A stretch of 64,000 bases of DNA from Tenrec ecaudatus. Lineage: Eukaryota; Chordata; Mammalia; Afrosoricida; Tenrecidae. Below, one piece after another: positions 1 through 13,061 of the stretch. The stretch lies in NCBI RefSeq assembly GCF_050624435.1, contig NC_134546.1:41247501-41311500 (forward strand), written 5' to 3'. A program made the position numbers and the translations under genes. Every line of letters starts with the position of its first letter. Positions within the stretch are counted from its first letter, which is position 1. The notes below the pieces were generated by a model. That model was not told the DNA's origin. It ran no database searches and saw only the letters and a list, made by a program, of their open reading frames with translations.

Positions 1-71
1 TGGGGGGGGGTCACCACAACAAGAGGAACTGCATGAAAGGGTCGCCGAATTAGGAAGGTTGAGAACCCCTG
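1..71 (-). mobile_element. SPIN/URR-like hAT MITE, terminal part cut by window edge
   Basis: Ends in AAGGTTGAGAACCCCTG, the reverse complement of a hAT-type terminus starting CAGNGGTTCTCAACCTT. The inner bases (CACCACAAC, GAGGAACTG, AAAGGGTCGCC) also fit that element. Its other end lies outside the window. A related copy is at 62782-62960. Confidence 0.7.
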
Positions 72-3000
72 TGTAGAATTGACAGTCTGTTTTTCTGTCT
101 CTGTCTCGAGAGAGATGCTGCTGACCTGAGGTCTGGTGGCGAGTGGCAGACGGCACAGAGCGGTAGTGCTTGTCCTTTGCTTCAGGGTTTTATTTTGATA
201 TTTTCACACCACTCAGAGACAGTTCCGGAAGGTCTTCACTTGGCTTGCAAAGGACAAGGCAAGAGCATCTTTGAGCAGTGGCATTGTTAATGCCAACAGC
301 TTGCCTCTCCCGTGGATAATTTTGAGACGGTCTGAAACACCTTTCTAAGGTGTTGCTAAAGTCCTCACTGGTCCCGCACTGGGACCAGACACAGCCCTGA
401 GTAGAATAGCGGACTGGACCACGTTTGTAGGCTCCCGGTGCCTCCTCAAGATGCCACTGTCCCCCTTCCTCCCTTGTCCCCCACGACTGAGTCCCAGGAA
501 GAGACATGCAGCGGCAGACACTTAGATCTCAGTATTCTTTCCAGTGCATGTTCATTTTGTGCAGGATTTTCACATAAGGCTGTTATTTTTCCACACCCCA
601 CAGACTTTCACATACTTCTCTGCCCGTAGTGTAGCCTCCCCCAGGCCCCGCTCCCCCAGCTGCCTTCCAGGCGATAGTGGGTCGAGAACACACCACCTGG
701 CATCTGAGCTCTTGCCAGAACTCCCCTTGCTCTGTTCCAGTGTCTCCCGAAGTGGCCGATGCCATTCCCCAGGATGCACTGGAACAGACGGGGGTGGGTC
801 AGTGGGTGAGGGGGCACTGAAACAGAAGGGGGTAGGTCAGTGGGTGAGGGGGCACTGGAACAGAAGGGGGTGGGTCAGTGGGTGAGGGGGGCACTGAAAC
901 AGATGGAGGTAGGTCAGTGGGTGAGGGGAGTGGGGTGGAGGTTGGGGAGGGTGTAAAAGCACACACCTGCACCTTATCCTGGATCATGGTCCATAATACA
1001 AAAGTTTTCATTGCCGGGGGACACTGAGTTTGTTTGTTTGTTTGTTTGCTTTTCCCTGAACGAGGGGTGGTAGACCCAGTAAGTTTAGGAACCTACTGCG
1101 CTATTCTCTTCATGAGCTCGCTCCCGCTGGGCCCTCCTGGTACACCTCTCCTTGTCTGTTTCTTGCGACCCTTCCTCATCCCACCCTAGGAAGCCGCCTG
1201 ACACCCCGCCTCCATTCAGTTAGATACTCTTCATGAATACGTTTTTGTTTTGTTTCTCACTAATTCCATGATATTGTAATTTGCCCACTTGTTTTTCTTT
1301 CATTTTGTCATTTTGATGGACACGCGGCTGCCTGCAGTGATTGGCACCCATGCCCAGGGGTGGTGGGTGGTGCTCGTTGTGCCAGTCCTGTGTGCCAGCT
1401 CCTGAGCCAGAACTTAAGACCAGGGTGTTCCAGAAACGAAAATACGGGCTGAATGACAGGAGGAGTGTGAAAAATGCAATGCATCTCCCAAGCATAGTTG
1501 CATTTTACTCCCTAATTGTTTCCCCCACAAAGTAGACTGGAAATTCCAGTTTCTAGCAGTGTTGCTATACATTCAAATCAATGAGAACGAATGAATTCTT
1601 GCCATATGTGAGGCATTACGCTAGGAACTTGGGGGCATATAAAGAAGAGTAATATGCCGCTTCTGTCTTCAAGAAAGTCGCAATGATCGCATTCAATAGG
1701 ATTATGAATGCACTTTTTCTTAATAAGCGTACATCTATATTTTCAAGGGGTAGAAAGATGAAGATGTTTGTTTTTACATTTGATTTTAATTTTGCTTTTG
1801 AGAAACGCTAAAAATGGGAAGGAAGAACCTTTAATTTTTCCCCATCTACAAGGGTGGTGTTGGCATAGCTTGGCACTGGATACTAGTTCAAATTAACTAG
1901 TGATTGGAACAATGTACATGTATCCCATACATGTATATTTTATATACATGTATGAGTATTCACATTGTGAGTAAGAAATAAAAGTGGAATCATTTGTTAG
2001 CAAAGAAATGACTGGATCCTTACCAGCACTTTGAGGTGAATAATGCAAAAGAAGTGATGGGATAAGGGGGTGAGGGGGTGGGGATTGTGTTTGAAGTCAT
2101 CTCACATGTTTTCCTTGAGTAAGTTATAACCAACCTCTTTCATATGTACACAGAATGTACATCTTTAGACTGTCCAAAGAGTTTTCAAACGAACAGTGAT
2201 CACTGACAATGTTGCACTGTGTGATAAAGGCGGTGACATTGCACCAGAGAATTGCTTTAACAGAAACCTTGTTGAGGGTTTAGGGATAGGGATGCTTTAC
2301 AGCAGAGCAGGATCTGATGGTCACATAATGTAAGCTGATTTTGAATTTATATGATAAAATGGAAAAAGGTACAAAAGTGCAGAGTATCAATAAATCGGAA
2401 CTACCAGCATTGTAACCATTTCAAAGTTACAGGGCGAGACAGATCTGGATTTTCATTTCCAGGAAGATATGAAGGATGAAACGGATGTAGAAAAACACAA
2501 TACTGCTGGGTCTCGTGCATTGGTTGCAACATATTTAGAAACCACTTATGAGTAATTGCTGATTTAGCCATGTGCTCGTAGAAGAAGGGGTTTCTTCTTT
2601 TTATTTTGTTTTGCCTTTGGCAGGTGTTTTCCCCAGAGTCCGTACAGTTACTGAAACACCATGCGTCTGACTGTGACGTTTAGAATGTCAAATAAAACCG
2701 ACTTCTTCTAAAGTACATTAAAAATATATATATATAGATTCTCATTTAAAAAACTAAAGCAAAAACACTTCACAGAGAAGGCCTTTTTCTCACAACAAGT
2801 GAAGTCCCTCTCTCGTTTGGAGTCGTAGCAGTCACCTGACCAGGACAAATAATGGCATATGGGCTATGGTTGGTCTTTCAACAAAAGGAAACGCAAACCC
2901 GGTGCTATAAGTTGAGATGGGCAGTTAGGGAAGAGCTTTATGCTTTGACACAGCTGTAATTTTAAAGAACGATGCACTCAAGAAAGAACCGAAGCTCAGC

Positions 3001-3400
3001 ATTATTTTTATGAACAATGTTTTATTCTATATTTTAAAAGTGGGCACTGTAAATGGCCTCCATGAGCCTGTGGGATCTTGGAATTTCATTTTTGACACCA
3101 AAGTGCTTTGTGTTTGCAACATGCATCCCCTCTGGGTTTGAAAGATTGACGGAAGAAATGTGACTATGACATGTCTATCGCAGTCTGCTTGCGTCATGAA
3201 AGTCTTGGGTCCACAATGTCAAATATTAGTACACAAAGATTCCTCTAGATACTTTTCAAATGCCCTCATGACTGACAAGGGGCCTCAAAACACCTTACAT
3301 GCTGAAACTGAAATAAGGGACAACCGTGTCCCTGCGTGCCGTCGTCCAATCCGAGAATCTAAAAGGTCCCACTGCCGCCGAGTCAAACCCAAGGTTTAGG
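72..3400. other. Intergenic, no gene recognised
   Basis: Looks single-copy apart from a minisatellite at 776-931 and a (TTTG)n run at 1027-1046. An AATAAA lies at 2691-2696. Small ORFs on both strands resemble no known family. By synteny this should be downstream of STON1, but no STON1 coding sequence is visible. Confidence 0.5.
776..931. repeat. Minisatellite, about four 38-bp units
   Basis: Units start at GCACT at 776, 814, 852 and 891 (spacing 38, 38, 39). Each reads like GCACTGRAACAGA followed by a G run and GGTCAGTGGGTGA. The G runs make it strongly strand-asymmetric. Confidence 0.9.
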
Positions 3401-3411
3401 AGGCCAGATTT

Positions 3412-3575
3412 CGGACTCCAACAACCCTGTAGGAAAGATTAGACTGTCTGCGCAGGGTTTCCCAGGCTGTCGTCTGCAGAAGCAGACGGACACATCTTTC
3501 TCGCATGGATGAATCGATAGGTTGGAAGCACTGCACTTCTGGTGAGCACCTGGTGCTTAGCCAAGGCACCTTCAC
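3412..3575 (-). repeat. AfroSINE, diverged
   Basis: Reverse-strand match to the tRNA-derived SINE body: AGGGTTTCCCAGGCTGT, then GCAGAAGCAGAC and CACATCTTTCTC, then a degraded tRNA-like head near 3530-3570. Confidence 0.65.
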
Positions 3576-4039
3576 GGCTCCTGAAATCAGCGACTGGACC
3601 CTGCAACAGTGAGCTAACGTCGTAACAAAGGACCTCACACCGTAACTGCTCAAGAGCTCCAGGTGCTCTCTCAGTTTCTGAGGGCCAGGACTCCAGGAGC
3701 TGCTAAGAGGGTAGTTTGGGCTCCAGGTCTCGCACAAAGATACAGTAGGGCTGCGATCATCGACAGCTTGACTGGCGAAGGACCCACTTCTCGGCTCCCT
3801 CCCAGGATGGTTTATAATCATGTAAACGATCTTGCTTCCTTGGGGCTGCAGTTCGCAATTGCTTGCCTCATTGGTCCCTCTATAGGCTGAGTGTCCTCAC
3901 CATGTGACAATTGACTTCCCTTAGAATGGGTGATCCAAGAGTGACACAGCCATTTAAAACCCCATCGCAGAAGTCGTACGCCATTGTTTATGCTTGCTCT
4001 ATTGTGCAAGCAGACCCAACATGATAGCACATGGGCGCT

Positions 4040-4510
4040 CACTGTAAGGCGATAGCTTATCCTTATTTTCATTTGCATTGCCCTGATGGCTGAGGAGAGT
4101 GAGCATTTTTCATGTGTATTTTTAAAGTCATTTAGTTGTCCTCTTTGGTGAACTATCCACCCGCTTTTGGATTTTTTTTTTCTTTTAAATTGAGGTGTTG
4201 CACTTTTCAACAGATTTTAGACCTTAGTTCCTTGTCCATTGTATTTTTGCTAAAGATTTTTTTCTTAATCCATGGGTTTTCTTTTTACTCTTCTGATGAC
4301 ATCTTTGGATGCATATAAGTGTCTTATTTTTAGTAGGTCCCAGTCATCTATTTTGTCTTCTATTGTGTGCACTTCCTTTATTATATTTGACAATGTGTCT
4401 GGACCTGCAATAGGGCACTTAAGTTTGTCCCTATTTTCTCATTGATAATCTTTATAGCTCTGAGATTTAAATTTAGGCCCTTGATCCATCCTGAGTTCAT
4501 TTTCAGAACT
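4040..4510 (-). mobile_element. Old LINE-1 ORF2 fragment
   Basis: Antisense text of the L1 ORF2 C-terminal half (for example TTCATTTGCATTGCCCTGATGGC and TTGATCCATCCTGAGTTCA in parts), with many indels. It is more degraded than the other L1 copies, so it is an older insertion. Confidence 0.75.
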
Positions 4511-4512
4511 AA

Positions 4513-4542
4513 CTCTCTCTCTCTCTCTCTCACGCACCCACG

Positions 4543-4576
<34 letters not shown>
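4513..4576. repeat. Compound (CT)n-(CG)n-(CA)n microsatellite
   Basis: CT run 4513-4531, a short CACGCACCCA link, then CG and CA runs to about 4576. Confidence 0.95.
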
Positions 4577-5017
4577 GAGAGATTAGGGCTGTCACTGAGG
4601 AAGAAACACCCTTGTCTCTTCCAGTAGTCTTCAGTTTAGTGATAAACTTCACGTGTGGCATTGAGTCCCTCTGTACTGCTTGTCTCTAAGTCTTTCCTGC
4701 TTCTTTTAACTCAGCAGTGATTAGTCCTAGGGAACACTGCCTAGTGGTATGTCCTCATCAACACAAAGAACACTCAATTCCTAATTAAGATGATATCCAC
4801 AGGCATAGGGATTAGAATTCCAACACACTATTGAATCCATAACATCATCCCATCTTCTGACTATAATAAGTATACTATGTTCTGTTTCTGAGCTACATTT
4901 TCCATGGGTATATGAAAATGATGTGGTGTCAGACTTTGTCTGATTTCAAGGGGAGGAGTGAAGGTCAAGATCAACATCAGCCCTAAGCTTATTTCTATGA
5001 GATGGTAAGCCAGACAT

Positions 5018-5203
5018 AGGAATTCTGGTGGCATAGTGGTTATGTGTTGGGCTGTGATCCACATGATCTGCTGAAACTAGTTCGAAACTAGTGGCAGCTC
5101 CTCAGCAGAAAGACTGGAGTTTCTACTCCCATCAAGAGTTAAGAGTCTTGGAAACTCACAGGGGGTTGCTGTGAGTCAGCATTGCCTTGATGGCAGTGAG
5201 GAG
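5018..5203 (+). repeat. AfroSINE, near full length
   Basis: Head CTGGTGGCATAGTGGTTATG (tRNA-like A box), middle GCAGCTCCTCAGCAGAAAGA, tail TCTTGGAAACTCACAGGG and GTGAGTCAGCATTGCCTTGA. Confidence 0.9.
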
Positions 5204-5444
5204 GCAGGCATACCTCCGTTCTCCAACCTTTGTATCAGTTATGCTACCAGTATCTCCTGTGACAAGTTTGACCCTTCTGCTAGGTTTGAGAAGTTGTTGC
5301 CATGGCTACACAGACCTCACTGACCTTACTCACAATTATGAGGTCTATTAGGGAAGCAACAAGTTACAATCATGGTCAGGATCAACTTGGAAGGGACACC
5401 TCAGGGTGTATTATTTTTTTCTTTTCTCCTGAATACTTTTTAAA

Positions 5445-7360
5445 TTAAAGATCATTTTATTGGGGACTCTTACAACTCTTGTTACAATCCATACATTGAT
5501 CACATCAGGCTTGTTTGTACATATGTTGCCATCATTCTTTTCTACACAATTACTTTCTATTGAGCCCTTGGTGTCAGCTCCTCTTTCCCCTCCCAACTCC
5601 CAACCCTAATATCCCATGATAGATTATAAATTATATTATTTTCATATCTCACATCAACTGCTGTCTCCCTTCCCCATGTTTTCTGTTGTTCTTCCCCCGG
5701 AGAGGGGTGTATGGTTAAGTGTCCATCATTGTGATCGGTTCCCCCTTTCTTTCTTCCTCTCCCCCAATACCCCTACCCTTCTGGAATCACTATTCCCACT
5801 CCTGTTCCTGGATTCCTGTGTCGTGAGCTCCCATCTCTTATCTATCCCCGTGTACATGCTCCAGTTTAGTCTGAATTGAGAAGCAGCACTGGGGTCATGA
5901 AAGTGGGGGGTGAGGAAGTCTCAAGGAATCAGAGGAATATTGTGTGTTTCATCAATGCTGGCTGACTCAGCCCTTCCCTGAGGCCCGTCTGTGGGGGTAT
6001 TGTTCCATTATCTTCAGATGGGCTTTGGGTCTCTGCTCTGCCCCCCCCCGATCTCAACAATATGTTTTTATTTGTTTGTTATGCATCTTCTGATGCCTAT
6101 TACCTGGTCCTTATTTGTTTATGTGTCTTCTGATGCCTATTACCCGGTCCTGATGACACCTCATGATCGCAACGACAGTGTGCTTCTTTCAGGTGGGCTT
6201 GTTGCTTCTCTGCTGAATGGCGACTTGTTTAACTTCAAGTCTTTAAGACCCCAGGCACTATATCTTTTAATAGCTGGGCACCATCCACCTTCTTCACCAC
6301 ATTTGCTTATGCACCAATATTGTCTTCAGCGATTTCATCGGAAGGGTGAGCATCTCAGAATGCCGATTTTTTAGAACAAAGTGTTCTTGTATTAATGAGG
6401 CCCAAAGTCTGTCCACTACTTCAGTGTATTGCCATAGAAATATATGTACATATACCAATACCTTTATTTTGGTGGATTAATGCATTTACACCTATGCTTA
6501 TACCTCTATCCATTGCTTTGCTTACTAGGCCCTTCCTCTGTTTCCTTTAACTTCCTCCTGCACCACCTTATCCTTCCCCCTATTTCTGCCTCTTGGTACT
6601 TCCTCTTAGCTAGTGTGCTGTTGCTCTGACACCCCCAGGATCTCTATCTCCTCCTTGTTGACTCTAATTTCCTAGGTCTCCACCTGTCTATGGCGCTACC
6701 TGCTCACTGTACCCTTTCCCCGCTGCCCTCACCCCTCAAGTCCCCCCAGACCATTGGTCCTGCTGATTTTTCCTCGGGCTTGCTTCCCATGTCTGTCTCA
6801 TATAAGTAGGCACACAGACTATGACGTAGGCCAAACAAAAAATTGAAAGAAGAAAAGGAGAGAAAAAAAAAAGAAAGAGAAAACGTATCATTTCAGGTCT
6901 GTTCACAGACCTTCATGACTATCTCTTTACTGGTCATGGGGGATCTCCGGAAGCTGTCCCTCCCAGCCTGAAGTCCCTTCTGGGGGCTCATCAGGGGCTT
7001 CATAACTTTGCTTTGCTCCAGTTGCTTATCTGTTATGTTCCCTCCTTGGTTCACCCTGCTGTGTGTGTGTGTGGCAGGGAGGATTCAGACTGCACTACCT
7101 CCCTGCAGAGTGACCCCAGAATTGTCCTCTGCCACAGTCTGTACCAGTAAGGGGACAACATGACATGAGCTGTTGTCAGCTCCACAGTCCCCTCTTTGTC
7201 CCAGCTGCTCCCCTGAGTGACATTGTCCTCTGGGCCTGGTGTGCCAGCATGGGGTTCAGACCTGGCTGTCCCTTTCTCTTCCTTCCGGATCTGCTTCCAT
7301 GTGGGCATGGCATGCTGACCCCTCTCCCCAATCTGGAGGTTTACTGTTGTTCTCAGGATA
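5445..7360 (-). mobile_element. LINE-1, 5'-truncated, 3' UTR only (subtype A)
   Basis: Begins with the reverse complement of the L1 tail (ATCATTTTATTGGGG) and runs through the long CT-rich 3' UTR seen also at 37746-40226. Similarity to that copy fades near 7360, before any ORF2. The gene-like ORFs inside are accidental. Confidence 0.85.
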
Positions 7361-7719
7361 GCTTATTCTTTGGCTGTGCTTGCATGTAGCTCTCTCTTGT
7401 CAGCTTTTGGCCAAGTGCTACCCAGCTCTGCAGGTAAACTCTGCAGGAGGTACCCCACTCTGCTAGAGATCCTCCATCTGAAGATGCTTACCTGCTTCCT
7501 CTGTGGGCTGGGAAGCTGATTGTTGCTGTGTGGAGTGAGGTTCCCCTTACATCGGCTCCCTCTGGGATTGGCTCCCTTCAAGTCTACTGAGATGGCAAAA
7601 TTGACCAATTACCTACAAGGACAAGGCCTCATTAAAGAAAGTGAACATCTGAAATACTGATCATCTGTGGCTATGCCGCTACCTATTCAAAACCTTCAAA
7701 TGGCTTTCTCTCTCTCTCT

Positions 7720-7759
<40 letters not shown>

Positions 7760-9310
7760 TCTGCATGTACATGTGTTTGAGCTATCCACGATGTAACTTC
7801 TTTTCAAATGCAACTGTAATAATGGTGATGGAATGCAGAAGTGGCATGTGCCATTTTAGTGGAATGAGATGAACTGCATTGTAACAGTTTTACTGGTTGC
7901 AGGGTAACCAGGGTACTAAGATTTATTAAGGTTTTTATGATATAACATATTTTCTACGAAAAGAATATTCCTTGAAATCTGCGAAAAAGGAAATGAGTCA
8001 GCGAACTTAGTTATTTTATTTTTTATTTTTTTTTGCGAACTTAGTTATTTTGACACTGGCGTAAAATTCTGGTGATCGCCCTAATGAAAAATTGACTCTC
8101 ACCACTTGGGCTTGTACATGGCATATGGTTAAATCTTACTACTTGTTTCACAATCAATGCAGTCATTATAAATGAAAAGATGTCCTGAAAGAAACTTTGA
8201 CAATCAGAAAAGAAGTATTACAACAAATAACTACATTTTATTTTTAGATTATAACTGAAACCTTTCTGTTCTTTGCTCTTATAAATTCTACAATAATTTC
8301 AATTAAGCTGCCAAACAACATTGATTTGCATATGTAATCAGGTTAATTAAGTGAGTCTTCCTTTTGAGTCTCTTTAAGAATGACAATGTCCCCTTTGGGT
8401 GCTCCGGGGGCAGCAAGCATCAGTTCTTGGTGCTGACTGCACAAACAGTTCCGAAAATGACACAGGAACGGCATCAAGAATCCGCAATCACAGTGATACG
8501 AATCTCTTAAGGGTGATTCATCACAGGACTGCCCTTCCCTGTGTTATCAAATTTCGAGATGTGTCCTAGTGAAAATGGACCAAACTGAGCAACAAGTTCA
8601 AGCATTCCCCCAAATTTCTAGTTTTTTTGGGAAACAAACCCATTGTTTCTTCCTCAAAAAGACAGTGCATACACAGCAATTGTTATATCACAGCAACAAC
8701 TGTTGCCAAATGCCTCTCCATACTGATCTTCTGCATCCATTTGTGATTCCAGCTCATGAGTAAAGCCTAGCCTATATCTTTGGTTTCAATATGAAAATGT
8801 GCAATATCTGTGAATTGAACTGTTTCCACATTTATCAATTATATTTGAGTTAAGCAGATCGCTACACCCAGCTGTAGCAAATTGAGAATGAAACGGAATA
8901 GTTTACAAGTCAGACAATGCAAAGTCCACTGGTGAAGAATCCAGTAATCACTCCCTCTTATAATTTTCAGCATTAGCTTTGCACCCTTTGTTTAATATCC
9001 AGAAGTTTCCACCATACCTTTTCAAATGGCACCCTTGGATGTTGACAATCATTTGATCCACTGGTTTACATCATTAGAAGAAAAATTATTCCATACAGTA
9101 GGATTTGTGTGTGTGTGTTATTTACGGCATTTACAGATGCACAAATTTCAGATTCTAATATTCACGTTATTTTTAAACTACAGCAATGAATGCAGAATTT
9201 GCAACAAATTCTGTTAGCCTTCAGATTGCTATTAGCCATTTTACAATTAGTGGGACGAGTACCATGATGGCCATCTAGTGAACTTGTGCATTCACTGCTG
9301 AAGACGGTGC
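7361..9310. other. Intergenic, nothing recognised except a microsatellite
   Basis: Apart from a (CT)n(CA)n tract at 7697-7756, I find no gene or interspersed repeat. The first 250 bp may be the flank of the L1 or a further repeat. Confidence 0.4.
7697..7756. repeat. (CT)n(CA)n microsatellite
   Basis: CT run followed by about 19 CA dinucleotides. Confidence 0.95.
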
Positions 9311-9880
9311 GCAGAGATTGGAACCCTCAAACACTGTAAATATGTGCAAGCACTGTGGAATGTGCAGAACCAAACAACTGGGAATAGATCCTCCATGCGA
9401 TTCAGCACGAACAGACATACGGATACCCATGCTCATCGTCACACTGTTCACAATAGTAAAAGGAGGGGAACAGCCGACATGGCCATCAGTGGAAGGATGA
9501 ATACATTTTGGTTCATACAGAGAATAGAATGCTCTGCATCTCTGCAAGACAATGAAGCCCCTCATGACATGGATGGACTCCTAGAACATTATGCCGAGTG
9601 AAATCAGTCGATCACAAAATGACAGATATTGTAGGAAATCACTTTTTATAAAGAAAAAAAACCAATAACAACCAAGACTAAGAATTTCATACCAAAGAAA
9701 ATAGACTTTAGAGGCTACCAAGCAGGGGAGGGCCAGGGAAGAGAGATGAAATAGGCTAGAGGGCTAGCGGGTGTTAATTTCGGGGAAGGAGAAGTTAACT
9801 AGGGTCAAGGAGAAGATAGCAACCCTTTCACAAGGGGTTAAGAGAAATCAAAGGAAGCAGGTATGGTAAGTTATTCGGGG
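9310..9880 (+). mobile_element. Old LINE-1 3' end, sense orientation
   Basis: Decayed ORF2 C-terminus: GGGAATAGATCCTCC, CACACTGTTCACAATAG, then GACATGGATGGACTCCTAGA and GCCGAGTGAAATCAGTC, followed by a purine-rich 3' UTR. One of few sense-strand L1 pieces in the window. Confidence 0.8.
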
Positions 9881-9884
9881 GCAA

Positions 9885-10393
9885 GTTAGTTTATTGTGCC
9901 AACCTGGACAATAAACACATGTGGGGTTAATTGAAGGGCGGAGGGATAAATGGCTCCGTGAACCTCGCCTTTCTAGTTCTTGGGTCTCTTGCTTTGTGAT
10001 GGTTACACCAGGGTGCAGCAGCCTAAGCCGTTCCCTGCTTCAGCTTGCAAGGCTGACTTCCTGTAAGACGTCCCGAAGGAGAAGTCACATGGACCTACCC
10101 GGATGCAGCCCTGGGTGCTGGAGCAGCCGTGTGGAGACCCCTGCCAGCGCTGAGATGCTTGCACATTCACTGACTTGGCTTTCCTCCTGCAGTCAGTATC
10201 AGAGTGTGTGTTTTGTGAGATGGAGGAGGACTTTGTGGATTGGTGTTGGACATATGGGTTAATGTTCGACTTGTGGGCTTGGGTAGCACTGGGTTGGGAT
10301 ATTTTCTTAATGCGCACTTAACCTTTACATAAAACTCTCTCTTATACATGAGTTTCTGTGGATTTGTTTCTATAAAGTACCCAGACTAACACA
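9885..10393 (-). mobile_element. LTR-like repeat, copy 1
   Basis: Read on the minus strand it begins TGTGTTAGTCTGGGTACTTT with AGAAACAAATCCACAG close behind, and shares internal blocks with copies at 51955-52463 and 56161-56630. The TG start and CA end of those copies suggest a solo LTR; the family name is unknown to me. Confidence 0.6.
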
Positions 10394-11590
10394 GGGGGTT
10401 TGACAAGTAGTTTAAACTGTTGGATACAAAGTTGATCTGAAATCTATAACCTCCACCTAATTCACAATAAAACAACTCTTACAAAAGTTTTAATTAAAAA
10501 ATTATCACTTTTTAAAACTTGGTTTTATATAGCTAATAAATTTGATTAGTTGAAAATGAATAAAATGGAAACAAAACGTTGTAATAAATTTGTATGTTAA
10601 ACATTTCTATTTTAAGGTTAGCAAGTAAAAAGGAATTGGGAACATGTAGTTTTATTCTTCAGGCCTGAGATAGTCAGAGGATCTAGTGCTTAAGATGCTT
10701 CTGCAACTATTTCATTCTGCTCATCTGCAGGGTTTAATGGCGGGCCCTTCGCAGGAGCATTCTTCATCATGAAGCTCATAGTTAAAATTCGAGCACTCGC
10801 TTTCCGTCTATAGATACTGTGCATCCACAGTTCATTGTATTACTGCCCATACCCAGTGGGGGCAGCAGCAGTCACAAAGACCATGACCCGCGCGTGTAGC
10901 GGGGGTGCTCCATCCGAAGATGGCTCTGGGTTCACTTCTAGCGTGAGGGGAGCAAATACATTAAGAACCGCATGATTTTAGGGCCTTGGTGCGTCCCCTC
11001 TGTGGGAAACTCTGAATATGAGGTTGTACCCGAATAGTCTGAAGGGAAAAGGAAAAATATAATTGTTAGACAAAATTTATAAAATGTACACTTTATTTCT
11101 TTTTGGAACGATGCAATTTCCATATTCGGAGATAGGTACATAATTGACAAACCAACAACATTTGGAAGTGCAAGTTTATTTTGCAAATGATAACTGTATC
11201 AACAATTTCTTAAAAGAAATTCTGAAGGGAAATGGAAAATAAAATACATTTATATGATATTTACGATCTAAATACTAATTTACTTCCGTGGGGAATTGTT
11301 CAACTTTGATATATAAAAACAAGAATACAATTTTAAAAAGCTATTGTTATTCGGGTTTTCGTTCACACATGCATGAGTTTACATTAAAACAAACTATGTT
11401 CAAACTTGTCTCTGGGATCAGTGGGTGGCTAAAGACAAGTTTTCTCAACCTGTAGACAAGTTTTCTCAATGATACATTTGTCTTAATCTCGTTGGGTTAC
11501 GTTCCAAAAAAAGATCCATTCAAAACAGTGCCTTCAAGGAATTTTACGAGGGCAATTAAATTCAAGGCAAACATTTCAGCTCAAAATGTT
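10394..11590. other. Intergenic, nothing recognised
   Basis: AT-rich with a slightly more CG-containing part at 10730-10960. No long ORF, RNA gene or known repeat seen. Confidence 0.4.
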
Positions 11591-11599
11591 ATCATAGTG

Positions 11600-12170
11600 G
11601 TCTTTTTTTTTGTTTTTGATTCTAAAGGGTGGTCTTGAGAGAATTTCTCAAAGGTCACAGGAGTATCTTGAGGGCTTATTATGAAGACATTTTTTTTAAA
11701 TTATGAAGACATTTTGAGAAAATGCAAAACTGTATTGGTGAGATAAAGGTCAGAAAAGTTTAAGACATTATTTTTCCATCATGACAATGTACGTGCTCAT
11801 CCTTTAAGGGTAGTGAAGGCTGTCCTAGCAAATTTTGTTGGGAAACCTTACTCCATCCACCCAACAGTCCTTATCCTGCCCCTTCAGGCTTTCCCTTGTT
11901 CCCTAGACTTGAAGAACACCGAGAAGGGACTCGAGCTGAGGTCCTCAAGGAGGCTCAGGCTGTCATTTTGACCTGGTGTCCATCCAAGACCATAGCGTTC
12001 TTGAGGAAGGGCTGGAAGGATGCAAACAAACAAAAGTTTGGAAACTCTGTCTTCAGAAGGGCGTCGACCTAGATGGTGGATATGCTGAGAGACAATAGCT
12101 TCACATTCTGATAGTTTTGTTTAATAAAGGTCTCTACAATTTTGTAGTAAAGTTTTTTGACTTATCTTTG
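11600..12170 (+). pseudogene. Mariner-type transposase remnant
   Basis: A frame from about 11782 reads HHDNVRAHPLRVV, matching the catalytic HxDNAxxH motif of mariner transposases, followed by a decayed block where PYSPDLAP is expected. Stops and frameshifts make it inactive. Confidence 0.65.
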
Positions 12171-12529
12171 GAATTTGATAAAATATAACTGTAAATTTCT
12201 GATAAACACTCTTTGTTCCTTTCTTTGGGAGATGAATTTAGAAACACTTATTGTTAGAGAAATATTTTTGTATGATTAATAAACATTGAATCTTGCTTAT
12301 TTAATGTACCTAATACTTTATTCAAAGGGCCCAGATGGCACAGTCTCACATGGATTTACCCATTGCACTGGGTAAGTCTGCTGCACAAGACCTCTTTAAA
12401 GTGTGAGAAGCAAGGATGTTACTTTAAGAACTAAGCTGTGCCTGCCGCAAGCCATATTTTCAATTGCCTCGTATGCCTCTTATATTCAATTGCCTCATAT
12501 CCATGTGAAAGTTAGACATTGATAAGGAA

Positions 12530-12895
12530 AATGGAAGAAGAATCGATAATTGGAATGGTGGTGCCAGTGAAGAATATAGAAAGTACTATGGACTACCAAA
12601 AGAACCAACATTTGTCTTGGAAGAAGTACAGCCAGAACGCTCCTTAGGAGCAAGAATGGCAAGATGCATACACTTTGGACATGCTGTCAGGAGAGAACAG
12701 TCCCTGGAGAACGACATCATGCTTGGTCAAGTAGCAGGGCAGTGAAAAAAGAGGAAGACCTTCGACAAGATGGATTGACATAATGGCTGCATTGATGGGC
12801 TCCAACCTAAGAGCAATTGTGAGGATGACAATGGACTGGGCAGTGTTTTGTTCTGCTGTACATAGGATCCCTAGGCATCGGAAATGACTGGACGG
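12530..12895 (+). mobile_element. RTE-clade LINE 3' end
   Basis: The frame at about 12740-12889 reads GRPSTRWIDIMAAL, MGSNLRAIVRM and AVHRI before a stop, the C-terminal signature of RTE/BovB-type reverse transcriptase proteins. RTE LINEs are considered the mobilising partner of AfroSINEs. 5'-truncated, with stops upstream. Confidence 0.8.
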
Positions 12896-12904
12896 CACTG
12901 AACA

Positions 12905-13040
12905 GCAGTGGTGACGGCACAGTGGGTTGAAAGTTGGACTGGTTGAAAGTTGAAAGACTGCTGTACAGATTTACAGCTTCAGACATCCTGCAGACAGTTC
13001 TGTGCTAGAGAGTAGCGGTGAGTTTCTGGAAGTTGGTCAT
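12905..13040 (+). repeat. AfroSINE, internally deleted
   Basis: Head GACGGCACAGTGGGTTGAAAG and tail ACAGATTTACAGCTTCAGA with AGTAGCGGTGAGTTTCTGG. The middle third is missing. It lies directly behind the RTE 3' end. Confidence 0.65.
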
Positions 13041-13061
13041 GAATAAAAAAAATACTTTTGT

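Noticed and set aside
776-931. CRISPR-like direct repeats
   Set aside because: Units are contiguous with no unique spacers, and the genome is mammalian; it is a minisatellite.
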